8,609 bases of DNA, from NCBI GenBank assembly GCA_020024255.1, contig JAHHTX010000082.1, positions 1 to 8,609 of the forward strand, read 5' to 3'. Positions 1-4,511 of this stretch are shown piece after piece (positions within the stretch are counted from its first letter, which is position 1; each line of letters opens with the position of its first letter). A model generated the notes under the pieces. That model was given only the letters and a program-made list of their open reading frames with translations. It had not been told where the DNA came from and did no database searches. The stretch comes from Anaerotignum sp. (GTDB lineage Bacteria > Bacillota > Clostridia > Lachnospirales > Anaerotignaceae). Both the position numbers and the translations under genes were made by a program.

Positions 1-86
1 CCCATTGCGGATTCCATTTGGGAAACCCTTCGTTTCCCAAGCCCTTCCGCATTTTGAAAAAGGGTAGAAACTACTTTTTCGACAGA
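1..86 (+). repeat. Left arm of a long inverted repeat
   Basis: Bases 1-86 are nearly the reverse complement of 478-563. The first ~40 bases match without a mismatch; the rest differ at a few positions and by one indel. The arm itself holds a hairpin with 9-bp arms TTGGGAAAC (18-26) and GTTTCCCAA (32-40). The repeat may continue to the left, because the match begins at base 1 of the window. Confidence 0.9.
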
Positions 87-88
87 CT

Positions 89-121
89 GGGCAGAGGGAA
101 ATAAATCCTCTGCTCTTTTTT
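89..121 (+). terminator. Rho-independent terminator for an upstream + strand gene
   Basis: The stem GCAGAGG (91-97) / CCTCTGC (107-113) has a 9-base loop. It can be extended by a G-U and a G-C pair outward, and is followed by TCTTTTTTC (114-121). The T run is on the plus-strand 3' side only, so it would end transcription entering from the left. Confidence 0.8.
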
Positions 122-316
122 CATGGAATATAATCCGCATTTAAGTGGCATAAAAAGGTCATCTGCTGTTGTCTGCAATTCCTGTGCAATTTAAACACCG
201 GCGATAATGTAGGGCATGTTGATTATTTTCTAAAAGTAAAAATCCCCGTTTCCTTTCTACATAAATTTTCTGTATATCTGAAAATCCTCTTTCCCCTATC
301 AAAAATATACAACAAC

Positions 317-419
317 TTATCCACATATCCACATATTGCTTTGGGGATAACTCTCTTTTTTCTATGGATAACCCCTTGTCTTCTGTATACTTTTCTGTGG
401 AAATAAAAAGTTGTCCACA
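317..419. other. Cluster of DnaA-box-like 9-mers
   Basis: Six sites resemble the DnaA box TTATCCACA. 317-325 is a perfect match on +. 325-333 (ATATCCACA, +), 342-350 (TTATCCCCA on -), 363-371 (TTATCCATA on -) and 411-419 (TTGTCCACA, +) each have one mismatch. 396-404 (ATTTCCACA on -) has two. The first two sites are in tandem, sharing one base. The surroundings (223-316) are AT-rich with pyrimidine runs. Clusters like this occur at bacterial origins and at DnaA-titration or reactivation sites. Binding here is an inference. Against a main oriC, no dnaA or dnaN is in view, and the genes at 736-7169 are transcribed toward the cluster. Confidence 0.6.
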
Positions 420-445
420 AAACGTCTTCTTTTTTGCATAAGAAT

Positions 446-473
446 AGCCATGTATGTATACACGCCCATGGCT
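446..473 (+). repeat. 28-bp direct repeat, copy 1
   Basis: This is identical to 703-730 except for one base (G464 versus A721). It begins AGCCATG and ends CATGGCT, a 7-bp inverted repeat, and has TGTATGTATACAC inside. It directly abuts the right arm of the long inverted repeat. Confidence 0.9.
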
Positions 474-477
474 CAAA

Positions 478-563
478 CTGTTGAAAAAGTAGTTTTTATC
501 CCTTTTCGAAAATGCAGAAGGGTTTGGGAAACGAAGGGTTTCCCAAATGGAATCCGCAATGGG
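478..563 (-). repeat. Right arm of a long inverted repeat
   Basis: This is the reverse complement of 1-86 with a few substitutions and one indel. Its internal hairpin has 10-bp perfect arms TTTGGGAAAC (523-532) and GTTTCCCAAA (538-547) with a 5-base loop. The two arms enclose about 390 bp that carry the terminator, the DnaA-box cluster and one copy of the 28-bp repeat. Confidence 0.9.
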
Positions 564-582
564 AATTCACTTCCCATGAGGA

Positions 583-627
583 AAAGCAGAAGTTTCAAGG
601 CTTTTTTGCCGTTGGAACTTCTGCTTT
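583..627 (-). terminator. Strong hairpin, possible terminator of the walJ operon
   Basis: Perfect 12-bp arms run AAAGCAGAAGTT (583-594) / AACTTCTGCTTT (616-627), with a further inner helix CAAGGC / GCC-TTG around a T6 loop. On the minus strand the stem is followed by TTTTCCTC, a poor T tract, about 110 bases after the stop of the 278-residue gene. Its structure is certain from the sequence; its role as a terminator is only plausible. Confidence 0.4.
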
Positions 628-641
628 ATCCTTCTGTCTGC

Positions 642-676
642 TGGTCAAAGCCTTGAATGAAGTGAGGCTTTGACCA
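642..676. repeat. Perfect 12-bp inverted repeat (hairpin)
   Basis: TGGTCAAAGCCT (642-653) is the exact reverse complement of AGGCTTTGACCA (665-676), with an 11-base loop. No T tract follows on either strand, so it is not a typical terminator. It is one element of a run of hairpins between 583 and 730. A smaller CGAC-TTT-GTCG hairpin (684-694), framed by GGG and CCC, follows it. Confidence 0.8.
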
Positions 677-702
677 AGGGGGACGACTTTGTCGACACCC
701 TC

Positions 703-730
703 AGCCATGTATGTATACACACCCATGGCT
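703..730 (+). repeat. 28-bp direct repeat, copy 2
   Basis: This is the second copy of the repeat at 446-473, 257 bases downstream, with one substitution. The 7-bp arms AGCCATG/CATGGCT are followed on the plus strand by TTTTTCTC, which gives it some look of a plus-strand terminator. It ends 5 bases before the stop codon of the minus-strand gene. Confidence 0.9.
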
Positions 731-735
731 TTTTC

Positions 736-1572
736 TCAATCCATTTCAAAATAATAGGCTCTGATAAAATCCCAAATCCGTTTTTCTGCTCCGCATTCCG
801 GACAAGTATATGTGCCAAAATAATAGGGCAGCCATTCCTTCCACTTCTCCATCTCTATTTCCGAAAGAACCCCATAAAGCCATGTATAAGTATCCGCAAA
901 AGATATACCGTCCCAATCGGGTACAGGTGCAGGCACAATTTTGGCACAAAAATCAGGGTCTTCCAATGTATTCTCTTCGTCCTCCATATTGCAGTCTGTG
1001 CAGTACAGCAATACTTCCTCCATGATGCCCATGCTCAAATGATATGCAAGTTCCCGATCGCCCAATATGGATACCATAGCAATAAGCAATTCTATTTTCT
1101 TATCCTCTTCTATTTCGTTTATTTCTTCTTTGTATCTTTGATAGAATCTCTTTATTTTCTCTTGTAAAATCACAAAGGTTTCTTCATAGGCATTCAAAAT
1201 CTCCTGTGGTACAATTTCTATGTTTCTTGGATTGCCCACAACATCTGTCGACAAGATTACGCCCATAGCAGAAATGACCGTCAGTTGCCCAAGAAAATCC
1301 TCTTCCTTCTCTTTTTTCTCCAAAAGCATCAAAAAATAGGGCATTGCCGGATATGTCGCTTCATAAAAACTCATTTGGTGCCAAAGTTCATCACAGATAT
1401 TTTCAAAAAGAATGGTATAGTTATCTTTTTCTTCTTCATCCAGCCATCTGATTTTTTCCTGCGGTGGTATATCTTTCGGATCTCCCATAAGCAGTTTCAT
1501 TTCTTCACCTATATTTCCATATGCTCCGGAAAATTTTTCCCACAATTCTTCTTCCAACGGTAACAAATACAT
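736..1572 (-). CDS. Hypothetical acidic 278-residue protein, last gene of the walJ-rlmH operon
   Basis: I do not recognise the family with confidence. The start is well supported: a full AAGGAGGT ribosome site lies 8 bases before the ATG, and the upstream rlmH stop TAA forms part of it, so the two genes are probably translationally coupled. The protein is rich in Glu and Asp, has no signal peptide or membrane segment, and looks largely helical. A LWHQ-SFYEATYPAMPYF stretch (63-80) recalls HEAT-like bacterial proteins of unknown function; that is a memory-based resemblance only. Two Cys pairs, CTDC (191-194) and CPEC (257-260), could bind one zinc ion. The C-terminal CPECG looks like half of a zinc ribbon. 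It is probably cytoplasmic. No function can be assigned from the sequence. Confidence 0.85.
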   Translation of the reverse strand: MYLLPLEEELWEKFSGAYGNIGEEMKLLMGDPKDIPPQEKIRWLDEEEKDNYTILFENICDELWHQMSFYEATYPAMPYFLMLLEKKEKEEDFLGQLTVISAMGVILSTDVVGNPRNIEIVPQEILNAYEETFVILQEKIKRFYQRYKEEINEIEEDKKIELLIAMVSILGDRELAYHLSMGIMEEVLLYCTDCNMEDEENTLEDPDFCAKIVPAPVPDWDGISFADTYTWLYGVLSEIEMEKWKEWLPYYFGTYTCPECGAEKRIWDFIRAYYFEMD

Positions 1573-1586
1573 TTCTCTTTACCTCC

Positions 1587-2066
1587 TTATTTATGATAGG
1601 GTTCTTTTCGATTGATACGTTCCGCACGGTAAATCTGTTCCAACAAAATCACACGCATCATCTGATGGGGAAATGTCATGGGTGAAAAACTAAGGGCAAA
1701 ATTTCCTCTGTCCATAACCGCTTTGGAAAGTCCCAAAGAGCCTCCGATAATAAAAGTCATATGGCTGACTCCACCTACAGCTTTTTTTGCCATAAAATCT
1801 GCCAAGCCTTCGGAAGTCATCATCTTCCCCTCAATAGCCAAAACAACAACAAAACTATCCTCTTTCACAGCCTTAAGGATACGCTCGCCCTCTTTTCGCT
1901 TCACTTCTGTTTCTTGGGCAACGCTCATGGTTTCCGGTGCTTTTTCATCAGGCAGTTCCACGATTTCCATTTTATGATACCGTCCCAGACGTTTATTGTA
2001 TTCTGACACAGCGTCCTGCCAGTACTTTTCTTTTAACTTTCCTACGCACACTACCGTAATCCGCAC
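1587..2066 (-). CDS. rlmH: 23S rRNA (pseudouridine1915-N3)-methyltransferase RlmH
   Basis: RlmH uses S-adenosylmethionine to methylate N3 of pseudouridine 1915 in helix 69 of 23S rRNA, acting on assembled ribosomes as a SPOUT-class homodimer. The 159 residues are the normal family length. Family hallmarks are visible: the N-terminal MRITVVCVGKLKEKYW, the SAM-binding glycine loop FIIGGSLGL (105-113), SFSPMTFPHQMMR (126-138), and the C-terminal EQIYRAERI...PYHK that ends the trefoil-knot domain. The start codon is GTG, preceded by AGGAGGG with a 5-base spacer. That ribosome site overlaps the TAG stop of walJ, 10 bases upstream. The gene is the middle one of a three-gene operon. The assignment is secure. 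Confidence 0.97.
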   Translation of the reverse strand: MRITVVCVGKLKEKYWQDAVSEYNKRLGRYHKMEIVELPDEKAPETMSVAQETEVKRKEGERILKAVKEDSFVVVLAIEGKMMTSEGLADFMAKKAVGGVSHMTFIIGGSLGLSKAVMDRGNFALSFSPMTFPHQMMRVILLEQIYRAERINRKEPYHK

Positions 2067-2076
2067 GGTATCCCTC

Positions 2077-2871
2077 CTATATGATTACCTTTACCCCATT
2101 GCTGTATCTTGCTGCCATATCCATTTTCAACATACCACCTAGTTTAATATGATTTTTTTCTAAAATATCCGCTACTGTTTCATAAGCAAGATGGGGGCAG
2201 TTATTTTCCTCGCTGAGATGCCCCAGAAAAATGTGTTGCAAGCGTCCGGACATAATTTCAGAAAGCAAAGCACCTGCTGTTTTATTGGAAAGATGGCCGT
2301 TTTCTCCCAATATACGCTGTTTCAGCCGCCAAGGATAGCTTCCTGTTTTCACCAATTCCTCGTCATGATTAGCTTCCAAAAGAAGAATATTGCTGTCTGT
2401 GATATTCTCCCGCAAAGTATCTGTCACATGGCCGATATCTGTAGCAACAGTCACTTTCTTGTTTGCCGCCGTCACGCTGTAACCCACAGGATTTGCTGCA
2501 TCATGGGGAATGGAAAATGGCTTAATACACATATCATTGATGACACAAGGCTCTCCTTCATAAACATATCTGCGGTTTCCGGGGGTAATCTTTCCAAGGC
2601 TGTCCTCCATTGCCTCCCATGTTTCCATTGTGGCATAAATGGGTACATCAAAACGTCTGGAAAAAACACCTGCTCCCTTAATATGGTCTGTATGTTCATG
2701 GGTAATGAAAAGAGCATCTATCTGGCTGCCAGAAACCCCCGCAGACTCCAAACCTTCGACAATACGTTTGCCACTGACACCGGCGTCCATTAAAATACGG
2801 GTATGTTGTGTGCCGATATAAAGACTGTTTCCGCTGCTGCCACTTGCTATGGTACAAAACTCCAAACCCAT
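2077..2871 (-). CDS. walJ: MBL-fold metallohydrolase of the WalJ/YycJ family
   Basis: This is a cytoplasmic metallo-beta-lactamase-fold protein of 264 residues, the usual YycJ length. Metal ligands are visible: HEHTDH (58-63), the PHDA His123, the TDIGH Asp145, and His residues in GHLSN (193) and GHLSEENN (218). The N-terminal ASGSSGNS (9-16) is typical of the family. Bacillus homologues are linked to the WalRK two-component locus, and the B. anthracis protein has been described as a 5'-3' exonuclease with a role in mutation avoidance. Here no walR or walK is adjacent, so only the nuclease-like fold is supported. AGGAGGG precedes the ATG by 10 bases. It leads the operon with rlmH and a hypothetical gene. 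Confidence 0.92.
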   Translation of the reverse strand: MGLEFCTIASGSSGNSLYIGTQHTRILMDAGVSGKRIVEGLESAGVSGSQIDALFITHEHTDHIKGAGVFSRRFDVPIYATMETWEAMEDSLGKITPGNRRYVYEGEPCVINDMCIKPFSIPHDAANPVGYSVTAANKKVTVATDIGHVTDTLRENITDSNILLLEANHDEELVKTGSYPWRLKQRILGENGHLSNKTAGALLSEIMSGRLQHIFLGHLSEENNCPHLAYETVADILEKNHIKLGGMLKMDMAARYSNGVKVII

Positions 2872-2896
2872 TATTTTTCTTCCCTCCTTTTCCGCA

Positions 2897-2963
2897 AAAT
2901 AAAAATAGCTGCCGAAAAATCCTTTCCCCGATTTAGAGGAAATATCTTATTTTTACGACAGCC
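2897..2963 (-). terminator. Rho-independent terminator after murA
   Basis: On the minus strand GCTGTCG (2956-2962) pairs with CGGCAGC (2908-2914). Inner helices AAAAAT/ATTTTT and TTTCC/GGAAA form a long imperfect stem. It is followed by the T-rich TATTTTTATTTT (about 2896-2907). It starts 15 bases after the murA stop and ends only ~36 bases before the walJ ATG. It should end most murA transcripts and limit read-through into walJ. Confidence 0.8.
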
Positions 2964-2977
2964 TTTTCTTTTTCGTT

Positions 2978-4240
2978 TTATTTTACCCGTACAATATTTG
3001 CACCCAAAGCGTTAAATTTATGTTCTATGTCTTCATATCCTCTGTCTATGTAACGAACACCTTCAATGACGCTTTCGCCTTCTGCCGCCAAAGCTGCCAA
3101 AATCATGGCTGCACCTGCACGCAAGTCCGTTGCACATACATTTGCCCCTTTTAACGCAGGCACACCTTGAATGTGGGCAATTCTGCCTTCAATTTTGATT
3201 TTTGCACCAAGTTTCTGCAATTCCTCAATATACTGATACCGATTGTCCCAAACATTTTCCGTAATCACACTTTCGCCTTGACAAACACTCAAAAGTGCAG
3301 CAACCTGTGGCTGCAAATCCGTAGGGAAACCGGGGTAGCTCATTGTCTTTACATTGGCACAATGCAAAGGACGATTTGCTGTAACACGAATAGAATCATC
3401 ATGTTCTTCGATGGTTACGTTCATCTCATCTAACTTTGCTGTTAAGGAATCCATATGCTTAGGAATGATATTCTTTACCAGAACATCGCCTCCTGTAATG
3501 GCTGCCGCAATCATATATGTTCCTGCTTCAATCTGGTCAGGAATAATGGTGTACTGTGCACCGTGGAGTTTTTCCACCCCTTTGATACGAATGACATCTG
3601 TTCCTGCACCCTTGATATTTGCACCCATCATATTCAGATAGTTTGCCGTATCCACCACATGCGGTTCTTTTGCTGCATTTTCAATGGTCGTAACCCCTTC
3701 TGCCATAGAAGCTGCCAATATAATGTTTATGGTTGCCCCAACGCTGACCTGATCCATATAAATAGATGTGCCGATTAAGCGGTCTGCATAAGCACATACC
3801 ATACCATCTTTCTCTTCTATGGTTGCACCTAATGCACGGAAACCCTTCAAATGCAAATCAATAGGTCTTACCCCAAAGTTGCAGCCACCGGGCAGTGCCA
3901 CTTCTGCTTTTTTGTATCTGCCAAGCAGTGCGCCAAGAAAATAGTAAGAAGCTCTGATTTTCTGCACTTCTTCAAAGGTTGCACGATAATCGATTTTGCC
4001 CCTGCAATCCAATTCCAATGTATGTCTATCTCGATAAACACATTTGCCACCCAACTTTTCAATGGTATGGCAAATGCAGCTTACATCTTCAATACAAGGC
4101 AAATTTTCAATCACACTGACGCCATCTGCCATAATTGCTGCGGGAATTACTGCCACAGCCGCATTCTTCGCACCACTGATGGCAACTTCTCCTACCAAAC
4201 GCTTCTGCCCCTGTACAATCAATTTATCCATAAAAAACAT
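2978..4240 (-). CDS. murA: UDP-N-acetylglucosamine 1-carboxyvinyltransferase MurA
   Basis: MurA transfers enolpyruvate from phosphoenolpyruvate to UDP-GlcNAc, the first committed step of peptidoglycan synthesis, in the cytoplasm. At 420 residues it is full length. Visible hallmarks are GAKNA (23-27, holding the substrate-binding Lys-Asn), the catalytic cysteine in LPGGCNFGVRPIDLH (Cys120, equivalent to E. coli Cys115, the fosfomycin target), and YPGFPTDLQPQ with the general base Asp308. The cysteine is present, so nothing here predicts fosfomycin resistance by the Asp replacement. The start is ambiguous. The ATG at 4240 lies 4 bases after AAGGATGA's purine core, while the ATG at 4231 (MDKLIVQG) gives the usual N-terminus but a 13-base spacing. 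Many Firmicutes carry two MurA paralogues; which one this is cannot be decided here. Confidence 0.97.
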   Translation of the reverse strand: MFFMDKLIVQGQKRLVGEVAISGAKNAAVAVIPAAIMADGVSVIENLPCIEDVSCICHTIEKLGGKCVYRDRHTLELDCRGKIDYRATFEEVQKIRASYYFLGALLGRYKKAEVALPGGCNFGVRPIDLHLKGFRALGATIEEKDGMVCAYADRLIGTSIYMDQVSVGATINIILAASMAEGVTTIENAAKEPHVVDTANYLNMMGANIKGAGTDVIRIKGVEKLHGAQYTIIPDQIEAGTYMIAAAITGGDVLVKNIIPKHMDSLTAKLDEMNVTIEEHDDSIRVTANRPLHCANVKTMSYPGFPTDLQPQVAALLSVCQGESVITENVWDNRYQYIEELQKLGAKIKIEGRIAHIQGVPALKGANVCATDLRAGAAMILAALAAEGESVIEGVRYIDRGYEDIEHKFNALGANIVRVK

Positions 4241-4275
4241 TCATCCTTCCAAGCTTGTTCCAAAAAGGACATTCC

Positions 4276-4316
4276 AAAAAAAATACTGTCACTTACAGCA
4301 AAAATTTCTACTGTGC
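4276..4316 (-). promoter_or_regulatory. Possible attenuator in the murA leader
   Basis: On the minus strand the order is ACAGTA, 8 bases, TGCTGT, 5 bases, ACAGTA, then eight T (4276-4283). The central TGCTGT (4295-4300) can pair with either identical ACAGTA copy, 4309-4314 or 4284-4289. Only the second pairing makes a terminator-like hairpin. Each stem is just 6 bp including a G-U, so it is weak and could be chance. Confidence 0.3.
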
Positions 4317-4350
4317 CAACAGTCTTCTCAAATTCCTTCTTTGTCTAAAG

Positions 4351-4379
4351 ATTATAACATGAAACAAAGACAGAGAAAA
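4351..4379 (-). promoter_or_regulatory. murA promoter (extended -10)
   Basis: On the minus strand TGTTATAAT gives a perfect TATAAT -10 (4351-4356) with the TGn extension. The -35 position at a 17-base spacing reads TTTTCT (4374-4379), a weak match, as is common with an extended -10. The expected transcript start near 4344 gives murA a leader of ~105 bases. Confidence 0.65.
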
Positions 4380-4432
4380 GTGTTTTTTTCACAAGAATGT
4401 GGGCTTTTCCTAGATTTTTCTGTATAAAACAG

Positions 4433-4481
4433 AAAAAAGAAGAACATTCCGCAGAAAAAACACGAAATATTCTTCTTTTTT
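4433..4481. terminator. Bidirectional terminator after the P-type ATPase gene
   Basis: Arms AAAAAAGAAGAA (4433-4444) and TTCTTCTTTTTT (4470-4481) are exact reverse complements, 12 bp with a 25-base loop. Each strand gets a T6 run on its 3' side. On the minus strand it lies 30 bases after the ATPase stop and separates that gene from the murA promoter. Confidence 0.85.
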
Positions 4482-4511
4482 ATTTCATGGAGCAAAAACT
4501 GCAAAAATTCT

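Larger units (their letters stand above)
1..735. other. Gene-free, repeat-rich intergenic region
   Basis: I find no credible protein gene here. The reading frames that exist start at weak codons, lack ribosome sites and run through repeats. The region contains both arms of an ~86-bp inverted repeat, a terminator, a DnaA-box cluster, a 28-bp direct repeat and several hairpins, each listed separately. Bases 122-316 show nothing I recognise beyond moderate AT-richness. The gene to the right is on the minus strand, and the terminator at 89-121 implies a plus-strand gene to the left. The region therefore probably separates two convergent genes. Confidence 0.75.

Noticed and set aside
159..476. Minus-strand frame of 105 codons across the DnaA-box cluster
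   Set aside because: It starts at TTG inside the 28-bp repeat, has no ribosome site and its sequence resembles no protein family; it is translated repeat and intergenic DNA.
411..656. Plus-strand frame of 81 codons
   Set aside because: It reads through the inverted-repeat arm and hairpins and has no ribosome site.
670..1167. Plus-strand frame of 165 codons
   Set aside because: It is antisense to the well-supported 278-residue gene and lacks a ribosome site; its C-terminus is low-complexity Phe/Leu.
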